Of a DNA stretch of 64,000 nucleotides, positions 1 to 9,311 are shown in pieces. A program made the position numbers and the translations under genes. The first letter of the stretch is position 1, and the number at the start of each line of letters is the position of its first letter. Under the pieces are notes generated by a model, which was not told the DNA's origin, made no database searches, and saw only the letters and a program-made list of their open reading frames with translations. Source of the stretch: Gemmatimonadaceae bacterium (lineage in GTDB: Bacteria > Gemmatimonadota > Gemmatimonadetes > Gemmatimonadales > Gemmatimonadaceae); NCBI GenBank assembly GCA_036496605.1, contig DASXKV010000035.1, positions 1 through 64,000 of the forward strand, given 5' to 3'.

Positions 1-2906
1 ACGTTGAACAGATCGAACGTGACGCCGTACGAGAGGCGCTGCTGTCCGAGGTTGGGGAAATCCTTTCGGAAGCGGACGTCGACATTCTGATACGGGAACG
101 TTCCCGGGACAGTGAAGCCACCACGTACATATGGATTGAGGTCGTTCGAGGCGCAGAAACGCGTATTGCAACCCACGTCCTGCTTGTACTTTCCGCCTAA
201 CGTCAGCAGCCCCGAGAACTGGATGCCCCACGCATATGGGAGGTCAGTAATCCAATTCCCGACCAACCGGTACTTTTCGTCATTCGACGGATGTCGCGGG
301 ATGCTCGCCGACGTCGGGAAATCGAAGTCGTCGCCCGGGTTATCGGCCCCCTTGAGGTCGCGCGACGCGTAGCTCCCGGAGAGGCCAGCTCCCCAGCCGA
401 TGCTGTGCGGAGTTGCCTTGGCGTACGGTCGATCGAGCTGCAGCAGGAGGGCGTTGTACCACGTCTGCTTATCGTTCGTCGAGTAGATGAAGTTGTTAAA
501 GCCAAGCGCGTTCAGGTTGATGCCTCGCGCCGGGGACGACCCTGGCACTGGCCCATTGCAAGTGACGCCGAAGCCGTTCCCATTGACGCCGCAATTCATC
601 CAATTCAGGGCCATCATGTCGTATGCGTGCGAGTAGGCATACGTGACCGTCGTCGCCCACCGACCAAACGAGTGCCGGACACCGAGATTCGCCTGCTGCG
701 AGCGCGGCACCTTTGCGTCATTCTGAATGAACCAGATCTCCGGAAGTCCCGACGAGTGCACCAGCTGATCCAGCACCGCGCGATTCGTCGTTAGGTAGGC
801 GTCGTTCCACGCCACCTGACCAGCCACCGGCGCGACGCCTCGCGGCGCAAAATTCACCGTAAACGCAGGGTGCGTGATCTTCTGCGTCTCGTCCGTGGCG
901 TAGAGGTCGCGCTGGATGCGGTCATAGTAGAGGCCCCAGCCGCCAAAGACCGTCGTCCGGTTGGCTTTGTCGATGGCGTACGAAAAGCCAACCCGCGGCT
1001 GGAACGCGCCATAGAACGGGTTGCGATTGTGCCCGTTGCTGATGTAATCGCTGAGGTTGATGGGATTCGCGAGCTGGTTGTTGTACTTCGTGACGGTGTC
1101 GACGGCATTCTGTGGCGTGACGAAGCCGCGATTCAACATGTTCGTCTCGAGATCCCAGCGAATACCCAGATTCAACGTCAAACGCTCGACGGGCGTCCAA
1201 TCATCCTGAATGTATGCGCCGACCTGCGTGTCGTTCGAGTTGAAGTTGGGATCGCCGGTCTGATAACTGAGTTGGAATGGTGTGTTGTAGTTATACGTCT
1301 GCGTACCGTTTCCCGTATTCGCCGTCGCTGCGTACTGGAACGTCGGAATGCGGCTGTTGTCCTTGATGCCGTACATGCGGACGAAGTCGAGGCTGAGACC
1401 GGACTTGAATACGTGCTCGCCGGACCAGCGGAATCCCGTATACGTGATGTCGTCGCGCAGCTCGATCGTACGCTGCTTGAAATCCTGGTCGCTGTCGTAG
1501 CTGCCGAGGGTGGCATTCCCGCCGGGGTATGTGTAGATCCGCTTGATCAGATCAGGATTATCCGCCGTTGGATTCCGCCGAAAGTACGTGAAAGCGAGCT
1601 TGGCTTCATTCAGCATCGGGCCGCGGACGTAGGTGTTCTTCGCCTGGGCGATGCTCACATTCTGCCGAAAATCGGTCGCGCCCTGCTGAACGGTGGGACC
1701 GCCGAAATCACGAAGGTCAGTCTCGGTGCGATTGCTGAAGCTGATCTCGCCCGTGGAATTCTCCGTGAAGGAATTGTCGAGTTTTCCAAACCATAATTGC
1801 TCGCGGAATGGCGACCCGAAGCTGCCGTTGTATTTCGTGACGTTCACTGAATCGAGCGCCGGAAAGGCGCCGGCCGTAACCTGCGGTGTGGCAACAGCGA
1901 CACGATTCACACGATCCTGAATGTTGCTTTCATATGAACCGAAGATGTGCATCTTGTCCTTGATAATCGGACCACCAAGGCTCAACGCGCCGAGTGTGCG
2001 CTTGTAATCGGGCTTCACGAACGTCGCCGGGTTCAGGTTCTTGTCTTTCTTCTGAAAGCTGTCGAGCGCGACCATGTTCTTGTTCTGGAAGTTGAGCAGC
2101 GCATCGCCGCTCCACGTATTGCCGCCAGACTTGGTCGTCGCCGTGATGACAGCACTCGATGCGTTCTGGTATTCCGCCTTGAAGTTTTGAGAGATGACGC
2201 GGTACTCCTGTACCGCACTCCGTGGAAAAGGATTGCCGCGGCTCGCATCCTGACCCGCGATTCCGCCAGCGGTGATGTCGTTTTTCAGGCTCGTGCCGTC
2301 GACAAAGAGGTTGATGGAGTTAGGCGCCTGACCACCGGCGGAAATCGTCTTGACCGCGAGGTTCCCGTTGACCGGGTTGATGCGGTCTTCCGAAACGATG
2401 ACACCGGGCGAGAGCGCCGCCAGATCGAGAAAATTCCGTGAGGTCGTCGGCAGGTTCTCGAGCTGCTGCTGCGTCACGTTTGTCGCAACCTCCGACGTCC
2501 GCATCTCCGGTGCGGGTGCCGCGGTTACGGCAACCGTTCCAAGCGTCACGGCCTGCGCTGAGAGATTGAAATCCTGGAATTGCGTCGCGCCGATTTGAAC
2601 GACGATGCGCCGTGTGATCGGCGAGTAGCCGATCCGCCGAACGGTGAAGTCGTAGGCGCCCGGCGTGAGTCCCGGCAGAATGTACGTGCCATCGTCACGG
2701 CTCGTCGCCGCGCGCGGAACGCCGCTTTCGACATTACGTGCCGCGATCTGCACGCCGCTCAGCGCCGCACCGCCCGTCCCGGTTACTGTGCCCCGGACCG
2801 TGCCCGTCGTCGTCTGGGCGAAAGCGCCGTGTCGCGCCGGCGCGAGGAACGCCAGTGCAGCCACGAGCAGTAGCATGAAGCGACCGACTCCTGTTTTTCG
2901 TGTCAT
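1..2906 (-). CDS. TonB-dependent outer-membrane receptor, C-terminus cut off by window edge
   Basis: The minus strand reads open from an ATG at 2906 to the left edge. Residues 1-30 form a signal peptide ending in AFAQ. Next comes a carboxypeptidase-regulatory-like beta-sandwich of about 90 residues ([15 protein letters not shown], then [19 protein letters not shown]), a plug region containing FVDGTSL and [14 protein letters not shown], and a long beta-barrel rich in aromatic strands, including [18 protein letters not shown]. This is the architecture of Oar/SusC-like receptors, which import large substrates across the outer membrane using TonB energy. A GGGAGG Shine-Dalgarno sequence sits about 8 nt before the ATG. 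The divergence of such barrels does not allow a substrate call. The LacI-type regulator next door, also on the minus strand and upstream, is a plausible controller of a sugar-uptake receptor, but this is inference. Confidence 0.88.
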   Translation of the reverse strand, partial: MTRKTGVGRFMLLLVAALAFLAPARHGAFAQTTTGTVRGTVTGTGGAALSGVQIAARNVESGVPRAATSRDDGTYILPGLTPGAYDFTVRRIGYSPITRRIVVQIGATQFQDFNLSAQAVTLGTVAVTAAPAPEMRTSEVATNVTQQQLENLPTTSRNFLDLAALSPGVIVSEDRINPVNGNLAVKTISAGGQAPNSINLFVDGTSLKNDITAGGIAGQDASRGNPFPRSAVQEYRVISQNFKAEYQNASSAVITATTKSGGNTWSGDALLNFQNKNMVALDSFQKKDKNLNPATFVKPDYKRTLGALSLGGPIIKDKMHIFGSYESNIQDRVNRVAVATPQVTAGAFPALDSVNVTKYNGSFGSPFREQLWFGKLDNSFTENSTGEISFSNRTETDLRDFGGPTVQQGATDFRQNVSIAQAKNTYVRGPMLNEAKLAFTYFRRNPTADNPDLIKRIYTYPGGNATLGSYDSDQDFKQRTIELRDDITYTGFRWSGEHVFKSGLSLDFVRMYGIKDNSRIPTFQYAATANTGNGTQTYNYNTPFQLSYQTGDPNFNSNDTQVGAYIQDDWTPVERLTLNLGIRWDLETNMLNRGFVTPQNAVDTVTKYNNQLANPINLSDYISNGHNRNPFYGAFQPRVGFSYAIDKANRTTVFGGWGLYYDRIQRDLYATDETQKITHPAFTVNFAPRGVAPVAGQVAWNDAYLTTNRAVLDQLVHSSGLPEIWFIQNDAKVPRSQQANLGVRHSFGRWATTVTYAYSHAYDMMALNWMNCGVNGNGFGVTCNGPVPGSSPARGINLNALGFNNFIYSTNDKQTWYNALLLQLDRPYAKATPHSIGWGAGLSGSYASRDLKGADNPGDDFDFPTSASIPRHPSNDEKYRLVGNWITDLPYAWGIQFSGLLTLGGKYKQDVGCNTRFCASNDLNPYVRGGFTVPGTFPYQNVDVRFRKDFPNLGQQRLSYGVTFDLFN

Positions 2907-2973
2907 GAAGCGAACCTCCCGAAGTGTGAAAACGACGACCGCGCGCGAGCCGCCGAGCGCGTCGCCATGCCCA

Positions 2974-3981
2974 TCATTCGACTACTCGTCCATCCGTGCA
3001 GCCGCACGACTGCCTAACGACGAGCGTCGTTGCCAGGATCTCGCAGCGCCGGCGCAGGCGCCGGTCGCCGCTCAAGGACTCCACAAGCCGCTCGGTCGCG
3101 CGTTCGCCCAATTCGATGATCGGCACGCGCACCGAGGTGAGAGGTGGACTGGTGTACTGCGCGATTGGAATGTCGTCGAAGCCCGTCACCGCGATCTCCT
3201 CCGGCACCGAGACCCCCGCTTCACGCAGGGCGCTCAACGCGCCGATGGCCATCGAGTCATTGGCCGCGAAAATCGCCGTTGGTCGCTGCGACAATCGGGA
3301 CAGCGCTTTGGCCGCTCGGTAGCCGCCCGTTTCCGTGAAGTCGCCGTCGATCTCCAGCAACGGATCGGCCTTCACGCGCGCCGCTTTGAGCGCCGAGCGA
3401 TAGCCGCGCCGCCGCTCCTCCGCGTCGACGTTCCCCGCCGCACCGCGGATGAAGGCGATACGGCGGTGACCCATGCCTAACAAGTGGCGCGTCATCGCCG
3501 ACGCGCCGCCAACGTTGTCGATCTTGATCGCGTCGAACCCCGGCGTGCGCGCCGCGCAATTGAGCAACACGACCGCCGGACACGCCGCGAGACTCGAGCG
3601 CAACGTCTCCTGATCCAGATCTGGCGACATCACGATCAATCCATCGACGCGGCCGCGCATCGCGCCGAGCGCCGCTTCGAGCGCCTGCTGCTCCGAGTGT
3701 GAGCTCGACACCAACATATGGTAGCCGCTGCCCTGTGCCACGAGATCGATTCCGCGAATCACCTCTGAGAAGAACTCTCCGTAGAGGTCCGGAAGTAACA
3801 CGCCGATTGTATGGGTGCGCCGGGTAATCAGACTGCGCGCGGCGCTATTCGGTGCGTACTGGAGACGCGACGCGACGCGCTCGATGCGCTGGCGCGCGTC
3901 GTGGCTCACCGGTCCGCTGTCGTTGAGCACACGCGAAACCGTGGCGACGGAAACTTTCGCCAGTCGAGCGACGTCGCGAAT
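2974..3981 (-). CDS. LacI-family transcriptional regulator, start codon anomalous
   Basis: A DNA-binding repressor of the LacI/GalR family. The N-terminal helix-turn-helix reads [20 protein letters not shown] and is followed by a periplasmic-binding-protein-like effector domain ([21 protein letters not shown], later [20 protein letters not shown]) and a C-terminal RQSCGC stretch. The helix-turn-helix is complete, but no in-frame ATG, GTG or TTG precedes it: the upstream in-frame stop is TGA at 4021-4023 and only ATT (3979-3981) or CTG (3961-3963) are available. The first ordinary start, GTG at 3928-3930, would delete the recognition helices. The coordinate given uses the ATT. A GTG lies at 4017-4019 in another frame, so a one-base sequence error or frameshift is equally possible. 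Effector unknown; the neighbouring TonB receptor suggests sugar uptake control. Confidence 0.8.
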   Translation of the reverse strand: MRDVARLAKVSVATVSRVLNDSGPVSHDARQRIERVASRLQYAPNSAARSLITRRTHTIGVLLPDLYGEFFSEVIRGIDLVAQGSGYHMLVSSSHSEQQALEAALGAMRGRVDGLIVMSPDLDQETLRSSLAACPAVVLLNCAARTPGFDAIKIDNVGGASAMTRHLLGMGHRRIAFIRGAAGNVDAEERRRGYRSALKAARVKADPLLEIDGDFTETGGYRAAKALSRLSQRPTAIFAANDSMAIGALSALREAGVSVPEEIAVTGFDDIPIAQYTSPPLTSVRVPIIELGERATERLVESLSGDRRLRRRCEILATTLVVRQSCGCTDGRVVE

Positions 3982-4057
3982 CGTGGCCGAACGGGTGCGG
4001 GAACGCGGAGGCGTACGGGATCACCCCGTGAGGGAAGCGCGGCCTGCTCCTATCGAC

Positions 4058-4091
4058 TGGAAACGTTTACAGTGGGGCGGCGAACTGTCAA
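4058..4091 (-). promoter_or_regulatory. Putative promoter with LacI-type operator upstream of the LacI-family gene
   Basis: On the minus strand a -35 hexamer TTGACA (4086-4091) is followed about 15 nt later by TGTAAACGTTTCCA (4058-4071). The latter fits the classic LacI/CcpA operator pattern TGNAANCGNWNNCA with a central CG. The operator overlaps where the -10 region should be, which suggests autorepression by the adjacent LacI-family protein. Pattern match only. Confidence 0.55.
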
Positions 4092-4098
4092 GGCGGCG

Positions 4099-5013
4099 TC
4101 ACGATTCCGTCTCCACCCGCTCCACACGATTCGCCGTCCACACCACCACACCCCGCGTGCCCATCTCCGGACAGGCCTGCGCCGCCGACATCACCCCTTC
4201 GACAGCGCGCTCCGGCTCCGTGAATACGCCGTACACCGCAGAACCGGATCCGCTCATCAACGCGGGCAGCGCGCCGGCACCACGCAGCGCGTCGAGATAC
4301 GCGGTGATCTCCGGATGACGCCGGCTCACGACCGGTTCGAAATCATTCGCGGCGACGGCGCCCAGTCCCTCCCACGTATCGAGCTCGCTCGGTTGCAGCA
4401 CGCTGCTTTGCGCTTCGTACGTGCCGCGATCATGCGCGAGCCATGCATACGCGTCCTTCGTCGACACGGCGAAGCCCGGCATGACAAGAACAATTGGTCG
4501 CGGTGCGAGAACGGGGAGCGGCAACAGGCGGTCACCCCGTCCCCATGCGAGCGCCATCGGACTGTCGATCGTCATGAACGCGACGTCGGCGCCGAGCGAC
4601 GGAGCGAGCTCGGCGAGACGGCGTCCGAGCGGTGCGGGTGACATCGCGTCGAGCGCGCGCAGCACCGCGCCGCCATCCGCGCTACCACCGCCGAGTCCTG
4701 CACCGGCGGGAATCTCTTTCGTCAGCTCGATCGCGAACGTCGACGGCCAACCGGTCGCATTCGCGTACGCACATGCCGCACGGTATGCGAGATTCTTTTC
4801 TGTCGGTCCGAGCCCGCCTTCCGGAAGCGTGTCACCGGTGATGTCGAGCGACCGGCCGCGGACGTCGTCGCCGACGCGCACGAGGACGCGGTCGGCTAAC
4901 GAGAGCCGGAGGAAAACCGTCTCGATCGCGTGATAGCCGCCTTCTTCGCGAGCGAGGACGCGGAGCAGCAGATTCACCTTCGCCTGCGCCGCTACTCGCG
5001 CGATGCGACTCAT
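4099..5013 (-). CDS. ispE: 4-diphosphocytidyl-2-C-methyl-D-erythritol kinase
   Basis: Cytoplasmic GHMP kinase of the MEP (non-mevalonate) isoprenoid pathway; it phosphorylates the 2-hydroxyl of 4-diphosphocytidyl-methylerythritol with ATP. The 304-residue product begins AQAKVNLLLRVL at residues 9-20 and has the glycine-rich ATP loop IPAGAGLGGGSADGG at about 101-115 and the C-terminal GHMP signature LMSGSGSAVYGVF. Length is normal for the family. The ATG at 5013 overlaps the stop of the upstream membrane-protein gene (ATGA), so the two are translationally coupled. A much longer open frame extends upstream but runs antisense to codons of the neighbour and is not used. Confidence 0.93.
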   Translation of the reverse strand: MSRIARVAAQAKVNLLLRVLAREEGGYHAIETVFLRLSLADRVLVRVGDDVRGRSLDITGDTLPEGGLGPTEKNLAYRAACAYANATGWPSTFAIELTKEIPAGAGLGGGSADGGAVLRALDAMSPAPLGRRLAELAPSLGADVAFMTIDSPMALAWGRGDRLLPLPVLAPRPIVLVMPGFAVSTKDAYAWLAHDRGTYEAQSSVLQPSELDTWEGLGAVAANDFEPVVSRRHPEITAYLDALRGAGALPALMSGSGSAVYGVFTEPERAVEGVMSAAQACPEMGTRGVVVWTANRVERVETES

Positions 5014-6068
5014 GCAGCCGGCGGCTGGATCGATTTGTCGCTGCTCCCGCTGCGTACGTCCGGACCGCTTCCCGCGCTTCCAACTTTGCTCAACTCGGCG
5101 AACGTCAGACCCGCTCGTGCAAAGTAGTACGCACCGATGAGCGTGATCGGAATGAACGACAACAAGTGAAAGCCGACGGCCCACGTGAGCGCGATCGTCT
5201 GCGAGAACCCGTACACGCCTAACGCGAGCTTTCCGAAGGCCTCGAACGTCCCGAAGAAGCCGGGACTCGATGGAATGGCGACGCCGATCGCGATGATACC
5301 CTGCGTGAACATCGCCATACCGAATGGCGCGTGAATGCCGACGGCGACGAACGCGATCCAGAACGCGAGCGCGTTCAGGAGCCAGTGCAGGAGCGCCCAG
5401 AAGAAGACGGCGGCGAAGCGCCTCGGGCTGCGAAGCACGCTGAGACCGCTCGCGAACGCCACCAAAATCGTGCGCCCGCGGGACTCGAACGACGGCGCCA
5501 CGCGCCGCGCGAACAACTCGAACAGCGAAATGATCTGGGTCGGAAAGAACACGATCAGATAGAGCACGACGATCACGCCGGCGACGAACACCGCGCCGCC
5601 GAGCGCCAGGCGTGCGACCGATGCCGCCGCGCCCGTTGGAAAGCTCGGCAGGAGCATCGCCGTGAGCATGAGCAGCAGCACGATCAACGAGTCGAAGACC
5701 CGATCGACGGCGAGCGAGGCGAAGGCCGCCGAGAATGACACGCGATCGACTTCGCGAGACAACGCATACGGGCGTGCGAGCTCGCCGGCCCGCGCCGGTA
5801 GGATGTTGCTCACCATCATGCCGATCGCGGTCGCTCGCCAGAGCGGTCCGAATGGAAGATTCGGCTCCACGGGATCGAGGATCGTGCGCCAGCGTCGCGC
5901 GCGCAGCGGAAAGATTCCCGTCGCCGCCACCGCCGACAGCAACAAGAGCCACAGATTCGCGCGACGAATCTCGAGTCCAACCTGCTGCCACTCGATATCG
6001 TGGAATGCATACCAAAGGAGCGCGAGACTCAGCACTATGCCGAGCGCGCCCCGCCAGCCAAATCGCAT
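5010..6068 (-). CDS. Lysylphosphatidylglycerol-synthase-like integral membrane protein (UPF0104)
   Basis: A 352-residue polytopic inner-membrane protein with about eight hydrophobic segments, starting GALGIVLSLALLWYAF. It contains the family landmarks NILPARAGELARPYALSR (about 107-124) and DRVFDSLIVLLLML, and a PSSPGFFGTFEAFGKLALG segment near residue 260. These are typical of the AglD2/MprF-N-terminal flippase-like family. It lacks a soluble aminoacyl-phosphatidylglycerol synthase domain, so lipid aminoacylation is not supported; a role in lipid translocation or envelope synthesis is inference. It sits four bases from the following Hpt-like gene and overlaps ispE, so the three likely share a transcript. 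Confidence 0.8.
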   Translation of the reverse strand: MRFGWRGALGIVLSLALLWYAFHDIEWQQVGLEIRRANLWLLLLSAVAATGIFPLRARRWRTILDPVEPNLPFGPLWRATAIGMMVSNILPARAGELARPYALSREVDRVSFSAAFASLAVDRVFDSLIVLLLMLTAMLLPSFPTGAAASVARLALGGAVFVAGVIVVLYLIVFFPTQIISLFELFARRVAPSFESRGRTILVAFASGLSVLRSPRRFAAVFFWALLHWLLNALAFWIAFVAVGIHAPFGMAMFTQGIIAIGVAIPSSPGFFGTFEAFGKLALGVYGFSQTIALTWAVGFHLLSFIPITLIGAYYFARAGLTFAELSKVGSAGSGPDVRSGSSDKSIQPPAA

Positions 6069-6072
6069 GCAG

Positions 6073-7881
6073 TTACTCCGCTAGCGCGAGATCCAGCAGA
6101 TCGAACAGCTCGGCCATCGATTCGTCGTTGGCGTCTCCACCGCCGCGACGAATTTGCTCGCGCAACTCGATGGCGCGCTCGATCGCGGCGCGGCCGCGAT
6201 ACAGCAACGCATCGATCGGCACGAGCGGCTGCTCGGCGATGTCCACTGGCTCACTCATCGGGTGCGCGGCGATCGAGCTCAAACTGTCGATGCCTTGATC
6301 GAGCACCGCCATCGTGTCGCGTGGTGTCGAAACACGTTGTGCGCCGATCGGCGTCCGGCTCCGCGGAGCACTCGATATCGGACGCGAAGGCGGCAGTGGC
6401 GACGGCGTCGAAGGAACGGAGCTGTTCACGGGACTCCGAGGCTGATTGGCAGCATTGAGCGAGGCAGCCGCCGTGGCCAGACTCGCGTCGGCGCGAATGC
6501 GTGGCGTAATCACCGGCGTCGGTGAGGTCGAGGAGAATGATGGCGCCGGAGCCTGCCGCGCGGGAGCGGGGATCTGTGCGCTCGGAGGCGCGGCGCTCGA
6601 CGGCGGTGCGCTCGCAACACTGCTCGTCGGTACCGCCGCGAACCCCTCGCCGATTCCCGAGTCGACCTGCCGCGCCAGTTTGAGCTCCGCCAACTGTGAC
6701 GCGAGACGCTCGCCCTCCAGGCCGGGACTCGCCAACGCCTGTGCGAGCGCCTCGAGCGAGTTGAGCGAGAGATAATCGAGAGTTTTTACCGCATCGAAGT
6801 GCGCACCGATCAGCTCCGCCACCTGTTCTTCGGCGAAGCTCTCGGCATCGCTGCGCAGCGCGGCCAGCGCGTGGCGCAGCTCTCTCCGGACTCGATCCTG
6901 AGCTGGCGCGTCCTTCGCGCGCCGCGCCTCGGCGACGAGCCCGCGCAGATGTTCCCCCTGGCTCACGACCTCCAGTCGAAAACGCTCGGCAGGCGTCGTC
7001 GGCGGATGCGGAGACGCACTGACGACGTGGGGGCCCCCGTCCGCATAAAACAGCTCGGTGATCGGGACGATACGACTCGCGCCCTGCTCTTTCGATTCGA
7101 AGCGCGCGAGCGCGTCGACGAACGCGTCGCGCTCTGCCGAGGATGCGTCCGCGGGACGGCCCTCACGCAGCGCGGCAGCGGCGTGTCGGAGCAGTGCGGC
7201 GGCCGCACGGAGAAACGCGATTCGGTCTGCGTCGAGCGGTCCCTGACCCAGCTCCAGTGGCTTGGCAACGAGCTCCGCTCCTGCCATCACTTCCGACAGC
7301 GGCGTGACGTCCTTGATCCCGGCGACACCGCGCATCGCACGCACTCGACGCAGGACTTTCACCGCGGCATCCCGATCGTTAGGCCTGGTGGCGAGTAGCT
7401 CGAGTCCCGCGGCGATATTCGACGATTCCGCCGCGAAGAAACCGCCGCCCGTGGCAGCGGCGGGTGTGGACGACGCGCTCGGCGTCGCTGCCGGCGCGAT
7501 GCGGGCAAGTTCCGCGGTGCGGTTCGCGGCGCGCTGATCGTCGCCCGCCGCCCACGACCGCACCGACCGAATGAGAATCTTCAGATCGTCGATCGTGGCG
7601 ACGAGCGTTCCCGAGATTGCGGGCGACCACGCGACCGTGGCGTCGCGAAGACCTCGCGCGACGCGCTCGAGCGCCGTCGCCAGCTCGGCGAACGGCGTGA
7701 GCTTGGCCATCGTCGCACTGCCGCGAAGGGCCCGTGCGTTACGCGCGATCGCTTCCGCATCCGGCGCGCCCCCACCGGTCGCGTTGGCGCGCGCCAAGAG
7801 CCCGTCGAGCAACTCGACGTACTCGCTCGCTTCCAGGATGAAGAAGTCGAGGAATCCCGAGGTAGGAGTCGGATTCGTCAT
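6073..7881 (-). CDS. Hpt-like multi-domain scaffold lacking phospho-accepting histidines
   Basis: A 602-residue cytoplasmic protein with helical segments resembling histidine phosphotransfer modules. The first (residues about 7-110) has NARALRGSATMAKL, which aligns with the Hpt/CheA core (A-H-x-L-K-G-S) but carries Arg where the phosphorylated His belongs. A second, VRRVRAMRGVAGIKD near residue 180, again has Arg in place of His. A third helical block around 320 contains RRELRHALAALRSD. A Pro/Ser/Ala-rich linker (about 420-525) leads to a short helical C-terminus. The absence of the catalytic His suggests a docking or decoy role in a two-component or chemosensory pathway; no such partner is adjacent. 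It starts at ATG 7881, directly after a heptamer-periodic inverted repeat. Confidence 0.62.
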   Translation of the reverse strand: MTNPTPTSGFLDFFILEASEYVELLDGLLARANATGGGAPDAEAIARNARALRGSATMAKLTPFAELATALERVARGLRDATVAWSPAISGTLVATIDDLKILIRSVRSWAAGDDQRAANRTAELARIAPAATPSASSTPAAATGGGFFAAESSNIAAGLELLATRPNDRDAAVKVLRRVRAMRGVAGIKDVTPLSEVMAGAELVAKPLELGQGPLDADRIAFLRAAAALLRHAAAALREGRPADASSAERDAFVDALARFESKEQGASRIVPITELFYADGGPHVVSASPHPPTTPAERFRLEVVSQGEHLRGLVAEARRAKDAPAQDRVRRELRHALAALRSDAESFAEEQVAELIGAHFDAVKTLDYLSLNSLEALAQALASPGLEGERLASQLAELKLARQVDSGIGEGFAAVPTSSVASAPPSSAAPPSAQIPAPARQAPAPSFSSTSPTPVITPRIRADASLATAAASLNAANQPRSPVNSSVPSTPSPLPPSRPISSAPRSRTPIGAQRVSTPRDTMAVLDQGIDSLSSIAAHPMSEPVDIAEQPLVPIDALLYRGRAAIERAIELREQIRRGGGDANDESMAELFDLLDLALAE

Positions 7882-7904
7882 TGAGGGCGGTGGCCGGCCA
7901 TCGA

Positions 7905-8030
7905 GAGGAGTTGGGGGCTAGGGATTAGGGACTGGGGATTGAAGTCAGGGCGCGAGACTCTGGGACGGCGTTAAGCACTAAGCTCTGCGGCCCTAGCCCT
8001 AATCTCTAGCCCCTACCCCTTAGCCCATCT
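7905..8030 (-). repeat. Heptamer-periodic inverted repeat before the Hpt-like gene
   Basis: Between pdxJ and the Hpt-like gene. Read on the minus strand (direction of both genes) a G-rich arm (8026-7991, units such as GGGGCTA and GATTAGG) is followed by a C-rich arm (7943-7911, units such as CCCTAAT and CCCTAGC). Both have a period close to 7 nt and are partly complementary. The G-rich arm also encodes the last residues of PdxJ, LRGRG. On the plus strand 7913-7937 fits a four-tract G-quadruplex pattern with loops of 3, 4 and 3 nt. Confidence 0.7.
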
Positions 8031-8758
8031 GACGACGCTCGGGCCTCGTCCATAACGTTGCGGAGGTCGCGAACCGCCTGCAGCAAGCCGACGAAGATTG
8101 CTTGGCTGACCACCGAGTGGCCGATGTTGAGCTCCTCGATCTCGGGGATGACGGCGACGGGACGGACGTTGGCGACGGTGAGGCCATGTCCTGCGTGAAC
8201 GGCGAGACCGAGGCGAGCACCGAGTCGGGCGGCGTCCTGCAGCGCGGTGAGTGTTTGCGAATCGCCGGCGCAGTGGGCGTACTGGCCGGTGTGCAGCTCG
8301 ATGGCGGCGGCACCGAGCTCGCGGGAACGCTCAACCGAATCGGCGTGCGGCCCGATGAAGAGGCTTGTCCGAATCCCGGCGTCATTGAGCCGCGCCACGC
8401 CTTTGCGCAATCTCTCCGGATCATGATGGACGTCGAGCCCACCCTCGGTCGTGATCTCCTCACGGCGCTCCGGGACGAGGGTCACCTGATGCGGCCGCAA
8501 ACGCATCGCGATCGCGAGCATCTCGTCGGTGCACGCCATCTCGAGGTTGAAGACCGTCGCGATGCCGGTTGCGAGTTGCTCGACGTCGGCGTCCTGGATG
8601 TGCCGTCGATCCTCGCGGAGATGCGCCGTGATTCCGTCGGCGCCGGCCTGCTCGCAAAGCAGTGCGGCCTCGATGGGATCGGGTTCTGTTCCGCGCCGGG
8701 CTTGCCTCACGGTGGCGACATGGTCGACGTTGATGTACAGCCGCTGATGCTTGAGCAT
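8006..8758 (-). CDS. pdxJ: Pyridoxine 5'-phosphate synthase
   Basis: Last step of the DXP-dependent vitamin B6 pathway: condenses 1-deoxy-D-xylulose 5-phosphate with 3-amino-1-hydroxyacetone phosphate in the cytoplasm. The 250-residue TIM barrel starts LYINVDHVATVRQARRG and contains GADGITAHLREDRRHI, VTLVPERREEITTEGGLD, ELHTGQYA, and GLAVHAGHGL, all PdxJ signatures. ATG at 8758 is preferred because it places the conserved N-terminus correctly; a GTG at 8788 would add ten residues. The last six residues (GLRGRG) are encoded by a repeat arm and are probably not part of the ancestral enzyme. It is divergent from the lipoprotein gene at 8798. Confidence 0.94.
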   Translation of the reverse strand: MLKHQRLYINVDHVATVRQARRGTEPDPIEAALLCEQAGADGITAHLREDRRHIQDADVEQLATGIATVFNLEMACTDEMLAIAMRLRPHQVTLVPERREEITTEGGLDVHHDPERLRKGVARLNDAGIRTSLFIGPHADSVERSRELGAAAIELHTGQYAHCAGDSQTLTALQDAARLGARLGLAVHAGHGLTVANVRPVAVIPEIEELNIGHSVVSQAIFVGLLQAVRDLRNVMDEARASSDGLRGRG

Positions 8759-8797
8759 GATTATCTTGGGCTGGCGCCTTCCCTCCACGGAGATCGC

Positions 8798-9283
8798 ATG
8801 AAGTTAACTCTTCTGACCCTCGTCTCGATAACGCTCGCATCGGCGTGCGCGACATCGCCGTCGAAGGTCACGACGACCGCGCCGATGCCGGCCGTTGCTC
8901 CGGCAGGAAATACGACTGGAGCGGCCGACGCGAGAGGTGCCGTCCTCGCGTTTCTCGACGCGGCGAAAAGTCAGGATCTCCAGGCACTCTCGGCAGCATG
9001 GGGCTCAGTGGATGGATCGGTCCGCGATACGGGCGCGATTCCGCGCGAGGAGATGGAAAAGCGCGAGCTGGTGATGCTTTGCTATCTCACGCACGACACG
9101 CATCAAGTACTGAGCGACGCGCAGGCCCCGAACAACGAGCGGGTCGTTGCCGTGCAGCTCCGCCGCGGCAATCTGGCCCGCACATCGAACTTCTACGCGG
9201 TCGCCGGCCCTGGCGGTCGGTGGTATGTTCGAGCGTTCGACATGGAGCCGCTAACCGACTTCTGCAGAGCCAAGGGTCGCTAG
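8798..9283 (+). CDS. Small predicted lipoprotein, unknown function
   Basis: A 161-residue product. Residues 1-17 form a lipoprotein signal with lipobox ending LASAC, so it should be anchored to a membrane after lipidation. After a Thr/Ala/Pro-rich linker, residues 45-160 resemble a small NTF2-like or lumazine-binding fold (DARGAVLAFLDAAKSQDLQALSAAWGS, later GGRWYVRAFD), a common scaffold in secreted proteins of this group. The start ATG at 8798 is preceded by GGAG at good spacing. An in-frame open region upstream runs antisense to pdxJ and is rejected. No catalytic motif is visible. Confidence 0.75.
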   Translation: MKLTLLTLVSITLASACATSPSKVTTTAPMPAVAPAGNTTGAADARGAVLAFLDAAKSQDLQALSAAWGSVDGSVRDTGAIPREEMEKRELVMLCYLTHDTHQVLSDAQAPNNERVVAVQLRRGNLARTSNFYAVAGPGGRWYVRAFDMEPLTDFCRAKGR

Positions 9284-9311
9284 TCGCGAACTTGGTCAGC
9301 CGAACCCAAGT

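Noticed and set aside
870-1796. A 308-residue open frame on the plus strand
   Set aside because: It is the shadow of the TonB-dependent receptor on the minus strand, whose plug and barrel sequence is unmistakable; the plus-strand translation has no recognisable domain and skewed Arg/Val composition.
4021-4023. TGA upstream of the LacI helix-turn-helix as a selenocysteine codon
   Set aside because: No conserved protein sequence lies upstream of it and LacI proteins start at about this point, so it is the normal upstream stop.
7911-7943. TTAGGG-like motif as a telomere-type repeat
   Set aside because: It is one unit type of a heptamer element whose other copies have different units; no linear end or array of the hexamer exists.
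8102-8797. In-frame upstream extension of the lipoprotein gene at 8798
   Set aside because: It runs antisense through pdxJ; the lipobox signal and Shine-Dalgarno sequence fix the start at 8798.
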